Source of the DNA: Gp13-AA77 sp036521995
Lineage (GTDB): Bacteria > Acidobacteriota > Terriglobia > UBA7540
Length of the DNA stretch: 8,180 nucleotides
Reading direction: 5' to 3'
Assembly: GCA_036521995.1 (NCBI GenBank)
Contig: DATDGR010000045.1
Coordinates: 1-8,180, forward strand
A program made the translations under genes and the position numbers. The notes beneath the pieces are model-generated. The model ran no database searches. It was not told the origin of the DNA and saw only the letters and a program-made list of their open reading frames with translations. Positions 1 through 6,670 of the stretch are shown here, in pieces (position 1 is the first letter of the stretch; each line of letters opens with the position of its first letter).

Positions 1-1007
1 TTGTTGGGGTCTTCGCCATAGTTGTTGTTCCAATCCACGATGGCGCTGGGCTCGCCAGCCGCCAGTTGGAGGATGTACATACCGACCATTCCGATCATGT
101 CGGTTTCGCAAGCGCTCGGCAGCAGGTGATTTGACATCATGCTCATCAAGGTGCAAGGCACCACGCCGAAGTATTCCTCCATCGCGGTCCAGCACTGGAT
201 CGATGTGCCAGCGAGCTGGTTGTCCCGCATCCAGCCATCCACCACTGCCCCGAACTTAGCCATTTTCAAAAGCGATGCTGGTGGGATGCCACGCGTATCG
301 ACATAACCTTGAATCGAGGAGAGCTTGCCGGTCGCCTTCTCATCATCATCTTTCATCCGGCTGATGCGGCCCATGACTTCGGAGAGGTCGAGGGTCTCAA
401 CCGTGATGCCGTGGTTTTCCATCAGCTTCTCGCTGAAGCGGACCGTATTGAAGGCCGCAGGCCGCGCGCCCAAGACGCCGACGCGCACGTTCTTAAGGCC
501 CTTGACGATTCGGCAGGTGGCGGCGAAGGCTCCGAGGTCCGTTTGGAAACCTGCGGAAGCCGGTGCCACCGTGTGCTGCGCCGTGAGCGAGAACTTGATG
601 CCATACTGCCAGAGGTTGTTGCACACCGACATCTTGCCGCAGAAGCTGTCGCGCCGCGCGCCCATCAGCATCCTGTCAGCGGCGTCAGGAAAAGCGTGCA
701 CCAATACAGGGACGTCGAGTCCGGCGAAGCGCAGCGTGTTGGCTACGCCGCGTTCGTCACCGAAATTCGGAAGCGTTACCAGGATGCCGTCAATCTCGTC
801 GTGATGCTGCTTGAAAAGGTCCGCACACTTGCGGGCGTCCTGCAACGTCTCCACCGAGCCGAACTTGGTATCCTCGGGCGTGAGGCAGACGGCTTTGTAT
901 CCTTGCTCCTGAAGAATCCGCAGAATCTCCGCGCGCCCGTCGCGCGCCAAAACGTCTGGAAAAAACCCACGATTCCCAACGATTACACCCAACGTTGTTG
1001 AGCTCAT
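1..1007 (-). CDS. L-fucose/L-arabinose isomerase family protein, 3' part cut by window edge
   Basis: An uninterrupted frame runs from ATG at 1007 to the left edge, giving 335 residues and no stop. The protein resembles the L-fucose isomerase-like family (COG2407), Mn2+-dependent aldose-ketose isomerases of the cytoplasm. Near the break, the stretches around PSACETD and IVDWNNNYGED carry Glu301 and Asp325. These are 24 residues apart, the same spacing as metal ligands Glu337 and Asp361 of E. coli FucI. The third ligand, a C-terminal His, would lie outside the window. The N-terminal half (VTLPNFGDERG, FCGKMSVCNNLWQYG) fits the substrate-domain fold of the family. The start is well supported by AAGGGAG six nt upstream. 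It lies 55 bp downstream of araD, in an operon that also contains araB, so L-arabinose to L-ribulose is the most likely reaction; L-fucose or another aldose cannot be excluded. The family is usually 450-600 residues, so roughly a quarter or more is missing. Confidence 0.88.
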   Translation of the reverse strand, partial: MSSTTLGVIVGNRGFFPDVLARDGRAEILRILQEQGYKAVCLTPEDTKFGSVETLQDARKCADLFKQHHDEIDGILVTLPNFGDERGVANTLRFAGLDVPVLVHAFPDAADRMLMGARRDSFCGKMSVCNNLWQYGIKFSLTAQHTVAPASAGFQTDLGAFAATCRIVKGLKNVRVGVLGARPAAFNTVRFSEKLMENHGITVETLDLSEVMGRISRMKDDDEKATGKLSSIQGYVDTRGIPPASLLKMAKFGAVVDGWMRDNQLAGTSIQCWTAMEEYFGVVPCTLMSMMSNHLLPSACETDMIGMVGMYILQLAAGEPSAIVDWNNNYGEDPN

Positions 1008-1013
1008 TACATT

Positions 1014-1020
1014 CTCCCTT
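1014..1020 (-). promoter_or_regulatory. Shine-Dalgarno sequence of the isomerase gene
   Basis: On the minus strand this reads AAGGGAG, followed by six nt (AATGTA) and then ATG at 1007. It is one of the two clearest ribosome binding sites in the window and fixes the isomerase start. The isomerase, 55 bp from araD, therefore appears to be translated independently, unlike araD, which depends on overlap with the gene before it. Confidence 0.7.
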
Positions 1021-1062
1021 CCAGTTGCGCCAGCCCACCCAATGGGCCGTCAAACGCAACCG

Positions 1063-1722
1063 TCATTTGGGTTCACCCTGCCCGTAAGTCGAGTGATACC
1101 TCTCATACCACTTCTTGACCTCTCGGGGCGGAAGCGGCTTCGGCTTCCCGAGCTGAAGCGCCAGGTGGCACGTCTTGGCCACGTCTTCCACCATGACCGC
1201 GGCCTTGAACGCCGCCGCCACCGTGGACCCGAAGGCGAACACGCCATGCTGCCCAAGCAGCACCACCGGAGAGCTGCCTGCCGCCGCGATGATCGCCTCG
1301 CCGATATGATCGCCGACGTTATCGACGTACGGCGCACACGGAATCTCGTCCCCGAACTCGTCCGCGATGGCGGTGAGATAGGCCGGAATCGAACGGCCCA
1401 GCAAGGCGAAACCGGTGGCGTGATTCGAATGCGTGTGGACGACGCCGCCCACGTCCGCACGATGCTTGTAAATGTAAAGGTGATGCGGCAAGTCGACCGA
1501 GGGCTTCCACTTCCCGCGCACTTTGCGGCCTTCGAGGTTGGTCACGACCAGATCGGCGGGCTTCATCTTCTCGTAGTCCATGCCGCTCGGCTTGATGAAG
1601 ACGAGCCCGCGCTCGCGATCAATGCCACTAGCGTTGCCGCTGTGCATGGTCACAAGGCCGGCGCGATAGATGCCGAGGTTGGCTTCCCAAACTCGCTGGC
1701 GTAGCTGAGCGAGGCTCTTCAC
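1063..1722 (-). CDS. araD: L-ribulose-5-phosphate 4-epimerase (class II aldolase/adducin family)
   Basis: The 219-residue protein belongs to the class II aldolase/epimerase family. It would convert L-ribulose 5-phosphate to D-xylulose 5-phosphate, the last committed step of bacterial L-arabinose use, in the cytoplasm as a zinc-dependent oligomer. Visible signatures are the phosphate-binding region (SGNASGIDRERG, KPSGMDY, residues 28-50), HTH with zinc ligands His96 and His98, a third ligand His159 in GQHG, Asp77 (E. coli Asp76), Asp121 (E. coli catalytic Asp120) and Tyr213 in the terminal TYGQ (E. coli Tyr229). Retention of Asp121 and Tyr213 favours epimerase over fuculose-phosphate aldolase. 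The start is GTG at 1722, overlapping the TGA of the preceding gene by 4 nt (GTGA). No good Shine-Dalgarno is seen, so translation is probably coupled. It is slightly shorter than E. coli AraD (231 residues). The isomerase gene follows 55 bp downstream. Confidence 0.9.
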   Translation of the reverse strand: MKSLAQLRQRVWEANLGIYRAGLVTMHSGNASGIDRERGLVFIKPSGMDYEKMKPADLVVTNLEGRKVRGKWKPSVDLPHHLYIYKHRADVGGVVHTHSNHATGFALLGRSIPAYLTAIADEFGDEIPCAPYVDNVGDHIGEAIIAAAGSSPVVLLGQHGVFAFGSTVAAAFKAAVMVEDVAKTCHLALQLGKPKPLPPREVKKWYERYHSTYGQGEPK

Positions 1723-2369
1723 TTGCTTAGCGCACCGCCTTTGCTGGCTCTCGGTTGGCTGCGTTCACAGAGGCCGTCCAACGCCTTGATCAGGTTCTTG
1801 CGAGACTCATTCTCGGAGCAGTCGGCCAGACGCTTCAAGTAATCGTCAAACTCATGGACCAGAGCCCGGTGGAACTTCCTGCGGTTGACCATCACAAAGC
1901 CGTCCTCGCGGCGCTCAAGGAGTGGATAACGGCCGCTTGCCTTGACGATCCAGCCGCCCCGTGTCTCTCCGTCATGTAGAAGCCCGTTGCGGACGTCACT
2001 AAAGAATCGGGCCGCGAGGTCATTCTGACCGAAGAACGCCGCGAAGTGCCTTGACGTCGTAAGAACCCTGACAAATTGTTTGCATGAATCGCCGGTTTTC
2101 GCGGCCCGTTTGCCATTTCTGAGACCCTGTATGGCCTCCAAAAGAAGGCAGTCGAGAGCGAGAACAGCGAAACCTGAGTGCTGCAAGTCATCCACAACCC
2201 GAGCGGGCTGAAAAAACCGTGACTCAATGCGGTTCTCGACTACGTCTATGGCGGTCTGCCACTCGTGAGGAGCAGCATCCCACCTGCCGTCGGCCGGAAG
2301 ATTGCTCTTCAGTCTAGACCAATCGTCGCAAAAGAAGTGGGGAGCTATCTCTATTCTCATCACGACCAC
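1719..2369 (-). CDS. Hypothetical protein with a HEPN-like R-x4-H motif
   Basis: A 216-residue, probably soluble and largely helical protein with no signal peptide or membrane segment. No named function is recognised. Features resembling uncharacterised bacterial proteins are a helical first half with an Asp/Cys/Leu-rich core (ALDCLLLEAIQ, residues 71-81), a phenylalanine-rich stretch (HFAAFFGQ, 108-115), and VRNGLLHDGETRGGW (126-140). The last contains Arg127-Asn-x3-His132, matching the R-x4-6-H motif of HEPN-domain RNases. It is followed by short strands (GRYPLL, DGFVMVNRRKFH) and a charged helix (HEFDDYLKRL). The HEPN assignment is inference from this motif and the helical pattern. Possible starts are GTG 2369, GTG 2363 and ATG 2360; GAGG lies 4, 10 and 13 nt upstream of them respectively, so the start is uncertain. 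It ends in a GTGA overlap with araD. GC is about 57% by hand count, below its neighbours, suggesting later arrival in the operon. Confidence 0.72.
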   Translation of the reverse strand: MVVMRIEIAPHFFCDDWSRLKSNLPADGRWDAAPHEWQTAIDVVENRIESRFFQPARVVDDLQHSGFAVLALDCLLLEAIQGLRNGKRAAKTGDSCKQFVRVLTTSRHFAAFFGQNDLAARFFSDVRNGLLHDGETRGGWIVKASGRYPLLERREDGFVMVNRRKFHRALVHEFDDYLKRLADCSENESRKNLIKALDGLCERSQPRASKGGALSK

Positions 2370-2400
2370 TCTGCCTCGACGCAGCCGTGGGATGCTACTC

Positions 2401-2703
2401 TTAACTTGAGATCCACCAATCGATCAGTCTAACAACTAGAGTAATGAAGACTACCGCTGCCGCAAGAACTCCATAGACGTTTACGATCTGCCTGCCACAC
2501 AAGCCGACGGGAAGGGCGCGGTACTCCTGTGAACGGTAGAACAACGAGCTTTCGCTCCGTCCCGGCCACACCCGATAGAAACGAAGCGGAATCAGTGGAA
2601 CATGCGCTGCGGTGATCCAAAGAGTCGTAATGAAGGAGCTATCAGCGGCTAGGTCGCGTCGGCCATAGTACATCGTCCCACATCCGTTGAAGGAATGCGG
2701 CAT
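2401..2703 (-). CDS. Small hypothetical protein with one C-terminal membrane helix
   Basis: A 100-residue protein of unknown function. The N-terminal half holds GCGTMYYGRRD (residues 7-17), SSFITTLWI (22-30) and a hydrophobic patch ending VPLIPLRFYRVW (35-46). This arrangement (GxGTxxYGxRD, then TTxW, then PLIPLRxYRV) is remembered from small uncharacterised bacterial proteins, so the reading frame is probably real. Residues about 74-94 (VNVYGVLAAAVVFITLVVRLI) form one likely transmembrane helix, followed by a short tail IDWWISS. There is no signal peptide. The gene begins 5 nt after the araB stop with no clear Shine-Dalgarno, suggesting coupling to araB. An alternative ATG at 2673 would remove the conserved GCGT, so 2703 is preferred. 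GC is about 54% by hand count, the lowest in the window. The next gene starts 31 bp downstream. Confidence 0.65.
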   Translation of the reverse strand: MPHSFNGCGTMYYGRRDLAADSSFITTLWITAAHVPLIPLRFYRVWPGRSESSLFYRSQEYRALPVGLCGRQIVNVYGVLAAAVVFITLVVRLIDWWISS

Positions 2704-2708
2704 CTGTG

Positions 2709-4409
2709 TTAAGCAAGCTCCGCCACACGCCGCTTCAGCTCCTTCAGCCGCTTCATCACATCGTTGGCGCCGCGGCCGAAGTAATCATGTAACGTCTGAT
2801 ACTCCTTGAAAAGCCCGTTGTAGATCTCATGCCGCTTGCGATTCGGGCGATATGCCTTGCGCTGCACGTGTGCCATGTATTTCGCGGCCTCGAAGATGTC
2901 TGGGTAGCCGCCGGCGTCAGGGCCTGCCGCCACCGCACCATGCATCGCGGACCCCAGAGCGGAGCAGGTCATCAGGGGGTCAGCCAGCTTGATCTCGAGG
3001 CCCATGACGTCCGCATAAATCTGCATCAGCAGTGGATTCCGCTCTGGCAGCCCGCCGCAGGCCACCAGATTCTTGACCGTCACACCCTTGGAGTTGAAAG
3101 CCTCAACAATCTGCCGCGTGCCATAGGCAGTGGCCTCGATCAAAGCGCGGTAAATCTCTTGGGCGCGCGTCGCGAGCGTCATCCCCACCAGCAAGCCCGT
3201 CAAATCCACGTCGACCAAGACCGAACGGTTGCCATTCCACCAATCGAGCGCCATGAGGCCCGAGGCGCCCGGTTTGAGCACGGCCGCCCTCTTCTCGAGC
3301 ACCTCCGGAAACGGCAGCTTGAGCTCCCGCGCCTCCTGGTGGATATAATCGGGCACGCCGTGCTCAAAGAACCAGCCAAAGATGTCGCCCACTGCCGACT
3401 GGCCGGCCTCGTAACCCCACAGGCCCGGTACCACGCCGTCCTCCACGGTGCCGCACATGCCTTCCACCATCTGGCGCTCGGTGCCCAGCAGCAGATGGCA
3501 GATCGAGGTGCCCATGATCATCACCAACGATCCGGGCCCGGTCACCGTGCAGGCTGGCACGGCCACGTGCGCGTCGACGTTACCGATCGAGACCGGCGTT
3601 CCCGCCTTCAAGCCTGTCTTTTTTGCCCACTCGTCCGTCAGCCCTCCCGCCTTGGCGCCGAGCGGATAGTAGGTCTCGGCCAATTTCTCGAAGACAGTCT
3701 CGAAACCGGGCTTCACAGCCTGAAAAAAAGCAGGCGAAGGGAATCCGCGGCCTTTCACCCACATCGCCTTGTAGCCGGCCGTGCACGTGTTGCGCTTCTC
3801 TTCGCCCGTCAGTTGCCACACAATCCAGTCGGCCGCTTCGATGAAGCGCTCCGTGACCTGATAGATGGCGGGCGCCTCGTCCAGAATCTGAAGCAACTTG
3901 GAGAAGAACCACTCCGAGGAGTACTTGCCGCCATAGATGCGGATGAAGTCCTCGTCGCGCTCGCGGCCCACCTCATTGATCCGGTTGGCTTCTGGCTGCG
4001 CGGCGTGATGCTTCCACAATTTGACCCAGGCGTGAGGATGCTCCCGGTACTTCGGCACAAGACACAGGGGCGTGCCGTCGCGAAGCGCCGGCAGAGGTGA
4101 GGATGCGGTGAAATCGGTGCCGAGCCCGATCACATCCTCGCCCTTGGCGCCCGCGTCCTTGAGGGCGCGAGGCACACCCTTCCCGACCACGTGGAGGTAA
4201 TCGCGCGGATCCTGCAAGGCCCAATCGTGCTCCAGGCGAGCGCCACCGCCGGGTAGCCGCTCGTCGATCACACCCTTGGAATAGGGCACGATCGATTGGC
4301 CCACCAGTTCGCCGTTCTTCGTCCGCACCACTACCACGCGGCCGGATTCCGTGCCGTAGTCGATACCGATAGCAAATTTGTCGTCGGGCAAAGGCTTGTT
4401 GTGTAGCAT
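2709..4409 (-). CDS. araB: L-ribulokinase (FGGY carbohydrate kinase)
   Basis: A 566-residue FGGY-family kinase, the usual length for AraB. It would phosphorylate L-ribulose with ATP to L-ribulose 5-phosphate in the cytoplasm. The first actin-like domain opens with the phosphate-binding turn IGIDYGTESGR (14-24), typical of Bacillus-type ribulokinases, followed by GTDFTASSPLP (97-107). The region REHPHAWVKLWKHHAA (122-137) and IYGGKYSSEWFFSK (158-171) are characteristic of ribulokinase rather than xylulokinase or glycerol kinase. GNVDAHV (276-282) carries the probable catalytic base Asp279. GTS (300-302) and GYEAGQSAVGD (332-342) belong to the second domain. VACGGLPERNPLLMQ near the C-terminus matches the adenosine-binding loop. 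The start ATG at 4409 has only a poor GAG/GGCGG upstream but leaves a normal short N-terminus. It is the first gene of the sugar operon, downstream of a 160-bp gap with a candidate promoter; araD and an isomerase follow. Confidence 0.95.
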   Translation of the reverse strand: MLHNKPLPDDKFAIGIDYGTESGRVVVVRTKNGELVGQSIVPYSKGVIDERLPGGGARLEHDWALQDPRDYLHVVGKGVPRALKDAGAKGEDVIGLGTDFTASSPLPALRDGTPLCLVPKYREHPHAWVKLWKHHAAQPEANRINEVGRERDEDFIRIYGGKYSSEWFFSKLLQILDEAPAIYQVTERFIEAADWIVWQLTGEEKRNTCTAGYKAMWVKGRGFPSPAFFQAVKPGFETVFEKLAETYYPLGAKAGGLTDEWAKKTGLKAGTPVSIGNVDAHVAVPACTVTGPGSLVMIMGTSICHLLLGTERQMVEGMCGTVEDGVVPGLWGYEAGQSAVGDIFGWFFEHGVPDYIHQEARELKLPFPEVLEKRAAVLKPGASGLMALDWWNGNRSVLVDVDLTGLLVGMTLATRAQEIYRALIEATAYGTRQIVEAFNSKGVTVKNLVACGGLPERNPLLMQIYADVMGLEIKLADPLMTCSALGSAMHGAVAAGPDAGGYPDIFEAAKYMAHVQRKAYRPNRKRHEIYNGLFKEYQTLHDYFGRGANDVMKRLKELKRRVAELA

Positions 4410-4445
4410 GCCGCCGCTCGGGAGCAGCAGATTTTAAAACCTGTG

Positions 4446-4474
4446 ATTATGACACTATCCGCAAGTGGCGTCAG
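4446..4474 (-). promoter_or_regulatory. Candidate sigma-70 promoter for the arabinose operon
   Basis: On the minus strand, CTGACG (4474-4469; 4 of 6 to TTGACA) is followed by a 17-nt spacer and CATAAT (4451-4446; 5 of 6 to TATAAT). Transcription would start about 30 nt before araB. A direct repeat CAACCG (4501-4496 and 4489-4484, 12-bp period) lies just upstream of the -35 and could be a regulator site. A second AT-rich block, TTTTAAAAT, lies between the -10 and araB. This is a consensus match by eye only, placed where a promoter is expected because the upstream genes are housekeeping functions. Confidence 0.35.
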
Positions 4475-4509
4475 CCTCAAAGACGGTTGGAGCTGCGGTT
4501 GTTACGCGT

Positions 4510-4537
4510 GGATTCTCGGGAATGTCCCTGGAAATCC
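4510..4537 (-). other. Imperfect stem-loop between udg and araB
   Basis: The minus-strand RNA could fold with GGAUU pairing AAUCC (4537-4533 with 4514-4510) around an internal loop, then GGGA pairing UCCC around a 3-nt CAU loop. No U-rich run follows, so it is not a typical intrinsic terminator. It begins 33 nt after the udg stop and may protect the 3' end of the housekeeping transcript or act as a weak terminator. Confidence 0.3.
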
Positions 4538-4569
4538 CCAGTGTCCGACGGTGAAGGATCAACGCTGCG

Positions 4570-5409
4570 CTAAGTCTCGTTCTTAAGAAAATCCAGAATC
4601 TTTTCAAAGTCCTCGCGCAAGATTTTCTCTTCGCGAGGGTTGCGAAGCACGTAGGCGGGGTGAACGGTGGCAAGCGCCTTGCAGCCACCGAAGTCGTAGA
4701 AGCGTCCGCGCAGTTTCAGGATTCCTTCTTTGAGCCCGAGTACCGTTTTCACGGCCGGCGCGCCCAGGCAGCAAACCAGTCGCGGGTGAATAGCTCCGAT
4801 CTGGCGAAAGAGAAAAGGGGAACAGGATTCCACTTCATCGCGCTCGGGCGTGCGATTCCCTGGGGGCCGGCACTTGACGACATTGCAAATATAAACGTCC
4901 TCGCGCCGGATGGCGACCAGCTGTAACATGCGGTTCAGCAACTGGCCCGCCCGGCCGACGAAAGGAAGGCCCTGCTCATCTTCGTCGGCACCCGGACCTT
5001 CACCTACAAAAACCAGCTCGGCGTGCGGGCTCCCCTGCCCGAAGACGATGTTCTTCCGCCCGGCTGCGAGCTTGCATCGCTGGCAATCGCCCAGGTCTAT
5101 GCGGATATCATCGAGCGTCTCGTCGGCGGCGGGGCGTGGGGCCTCGGCCTCGAACAGACTCAGCGATCGCGCGGCGGTAGGAGGCCGCGCCGGAGCAGTG
5201 GGCGTGACCGGAGCGGGCATCCGCAACTCGGGGAGCTCCTCGGGCATGTCCTTCACAACGACATTGGAAGGCTCTGGCGCTAGCTCAGCCTGCTTCATTG
5301 CCCCAGGGATCGCACCTTCACGAGGCTCGAGCAGGAACTCGTCGAAGCCGAGGTCCTGGTAGAACTCAAGCCAGGCGGTGATCTCGTCTTTGAGGTGATC
5401 GGGAATCAT
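4570..5409 (-). CDS. Family 4 uracil-DNA glycosylase with N-terminal extension
   Basis: A 279-residue uracil-DNA glycosylase of family 4, the 4Fe-4S type first known from thermophiles; it removes uracil from DNA to start base excision repair. Cluster ligands are Cys109 and Cys112 (DCQRC), Cys180 (VVKCRPPGNRTP) and Cys196. The C-x2-C pair and the 16-residue spacing between the last two equal Cys13/Cys16 and Cys85/Cys101 of the Thermus enzyme. Motif 1 is GEGPGADEDEQGLPFVG (136-152), holding the uracil-binding and water-activating region. Motif 2 is HPAYVLRNP (250-258), the DNA-intercalating loop. Residues 1-100 are an extension: a helical start (LKDEITAWLEFYQDLGFDEF) then a Pro/Ala-rich, probably flexible linker. 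Many family members are near 200 residues and lack it. The start ATG at 5409 has no convincing Shine-Dalgarno; it begins 46 bp after coaBC. Confidence in the family is high; UdgX is less likely because no extra KRRIH-like insertion is seen. Confidence 0.93.
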   Translation of the reverse strand: MIPDHLKDEITAWLEFYQDLGFDEFLLEPREGAIPGAMKQAELAPEPSNVVVKDMPEELPELRMPAPVTPTAPARPPTAARSLSLFEAEAPRPAADETLDDIRIDLGDCQRCKLAAGRKNIVFGQGSPHAELVFVGEGPGADEDEQGLPFVGRAGQLLNRMLQLVAIRREDVYICNVVKCRPPGNRTPERDEVESCSPFLFRQIGAIHPRLVCCLGAPAVKTVLGLKEGILKLRGRFYDFGGCKALATVHPAYVLRNPREEKILREDFEKILDFLKNET

Positions 5410-5421
5410 GGAGAGGCAGGC

Positions 5422-5449
5422 GTCAGCGGTCAGGGGTTAGTGGTCAGCG
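5422..5449. repeat. Four tandem heptamers between coaBC and udg
   Basis: On the plus strand four 7-bp units follow one another without gaps: GTCAGCG (5422-5428), GTCAGGG (5429-5435), GTTAGTG (5436-5442) and GTCAGCG (5443-5449). The consensus is GTCAGNG, with the first and last units identical. A related GTGGCTA/GTGGCTT pair occurs on the opposite strand immediately next to them (5451-5464). Heptamer runs of this kind between genes resemble short variable repeats of acidobacterial intergenic DNA (from memory). The array lies just upstream of the udg start, within its leader. Confidence 0.6.
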
Positions 5450-5461
5450 AAGCCACTAGCC
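5435..5461 (-). other. Stem-loop spanning the coaBC stop codon
   Basis: On the minus-strand RNA, UAGUGG (5458-5453, including the coaBC stop UAG) pairs perfectly with CCACUA (5443-5438) around a 9-nt loop. Two more G-C pairs extend the stem beyond one mismatch. No U-tract follows. The 3' arm is made from the heptamer repeat units. It could act as an mRNA-stability or weak terminator element between coaBC and udg, but this rests on inspection, not an energy calculation. Confidence 0.4.
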
Positions 5462-6670
5462 ACGAACCACGGTCTTTCTGAGTCTGACCACTTCATCAAG
5501 AATTCGACCCGCCACGTCGAGTTTGGTCATCCGTTCCAGCGCCACATGGTGGCCGTCGGGAAACACCAGGGTGACAATGTTCGTGTCGACCTCAAAGCCG
5601 GCTCCGTCCTGCGTAACGTCGTTGGCCACCACCAGATCAAGATTCTTCGACCGCACCTTGGCGCGTGCGTTTTCAACCAGGTTGTCCGTTTCAGCGGCGA
5701 AGCCCACCACAAGCTGGCCGGGACGCCGACGAGGCGCGATGCCAGCTAGGATATCCCCGGTGGGCTCAACCTCCAGGGTGCGGGAGCCGCCATTACGCTT
5801 GATCTTGCGTGGGTCCACGCGAGCGGCGCGAAAATCCGCGACTGCCGCAGTCATGACGATGACACTCGCCTTCTCAAGGTTCTCCAAGACCGCTTCGGCC
5901 ATCTCCTGCGCGGTGCGGATCCGGCGCACCACGACACCGGAGGGCGGATCGAGATGCGTGGGCCCGCTCACCAAGACAACCTCCGCGCCCCGGCGCCGCG
6001 CGGCCTCCGCCACGGCGTAACCCATCTTACCCGACGAGCGATTGCTCAGGTAGCGCACCGGATCGATGGGTTCTTCGGTGGGTCCCGCTGTCACGAGGAA
6101 TGTCTCGCCTTTCAAGTCATCGGCCAAGCCAAGCGCCCCGCACACCGCCGTCACAATCGATTCCGCCGATGCCAGGCGCCCGGCACCCACCATGCCGCAG
6201 GCGAGATAGCCTTCATCCGGGTCGACGATCCGAATCCCGCGCGACCGCAGCACGTCCAGGTTCGCGCGGGTGGCGGGGCTCTCCCACATGTTGACGTTCA
6301 TGGCCGGGGCTACAATCAAGGGCGCCCGCGTGGCCAGCACCAGCGTGGTGAGAAAGTCGTCGGCGAGGCCGTGAGCGATCCTGGCGACCGTGTGAGCCGT
6401 GGCGGGAGCAATCACCAGGGCGTCAATCGATTGAGCCACTGCGATGTGCTCGATGGCGCTCTCTAGGTTCGCGTCGCCCGTGGTTTCAGCAAACATCTCG
6501 GTGATCACTTTTCGGCCGGAAAGGGCCGCGAAGGTGAGCGGCGAGGCGAACTCCCGGGCGCCGGCTGTCATCACAACCTGCACCTCGAGATCGCGTTCCT
6601 GGAGCAGGCGCACCAGTTCCGCCGCTTTGTAGGCAGCGATCCCGCCCGAGACTCCGAGCGCTACTCGCAT
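5456..6670 (-). CDS. coaBC: Bifunctional phosphopantothenoylcysteine decarboxylase / phosphopantothenate-cysteine ligase
   Basis: A 404-residue bifunctional enzyme (Dfp) of coenzyme A synthesis: CoaB joins 4'-phosphopantothenate to cysteine using CTP, and CoaC decarboxylates the product with FMN to 4'-phosphopantetheine. The N-terminal flavoprotein domain (about 1-185) shows GVSGGIAAYK (6-15), catalytic His75 in IEHIAVAQ, PAMN at 122-125 (Asn125) and the substrate clamp ACGMVGAGR with Cys158. The C-terminal ligase domain shows TAGPTEEPIDPVRYLSNRSS with Asn210, and Lys289 in DPRKIKR. These residue numbers are identical to the E. coli catalytic residues, so both activities should be intact. The ATG at 6670 gives the normal N-terminus, yet no Shine-Dalgarno lies within 20 nt; a stem-loop abuts the start codon instead. 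The gene is 90 bp downstream of rpoZ and 46 bp upstream of udg, probably in one transcript. Confidence 0.97.
   Translation of the reverse strand: MRVALGVSGGIAAYKAAELVRLLQERDLEVQVVMTAGAREFASPLTFAALSGRKVITEMFAETTGDANLESAIEHIAVAQSIDALVIAPATAHTVARIAHGLADDFLTTLVLATRAPLIVAPAMNVNMWESPATRANLDVLRSRGIRIVDPDEGYLACGMVGAGRLASAESIVTAVCGALGLADDLKGETFLVTAGPTEEPIDPVRYLSNRSSGKMGYAVAEAARRRGAEVVLVSGPTHLDPPSGVVVRRIRTAQEMAEAVLENLEKASVIVMTAAVADFRAARVDPRKIKRNGGSRTLEVEPTGDILAGIAPRRRPGQLVVGFAAETDNLVENARAKVRSKNLDLVVANDVTQDGAGFEVDTNIVTLVFPDGHHVALERMTKLDVAGRILDEVVRLRKTVVRG

Noticed and set aside
309..1001. Plus-strand open frames of 230 and 159 residues
   Set aside because: Both are antisense to the isomerase gene, which is open to the window edge and carries metal-ligand motifs and a Shine-Dalgarno.
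1030..1062. Possible hairpin around GGCCCATTGGGTGGGC between araD and the isomerase gene
   Set aside because: Only a 3-4 bp stem can form around CCCATTGGG and no T-run follows, so it does not qualify as a terminator or attenuator.
1042..1704. A 220-residue plus-strand open frame
   Set aside because: It is antisense to araD over nearly its full length. The minus-strand protein has all expected catalytic residues, so this one is a shadow.
2829..4100. A 423-residue open frame on the plus strand
   Set aside because: It lies wholly antisense to araB, whose motifs are unmistakable. The translation is His/Arg/Gln-rich without recognisable domains, typical of an antisense shadow in high-GC coding DNA.
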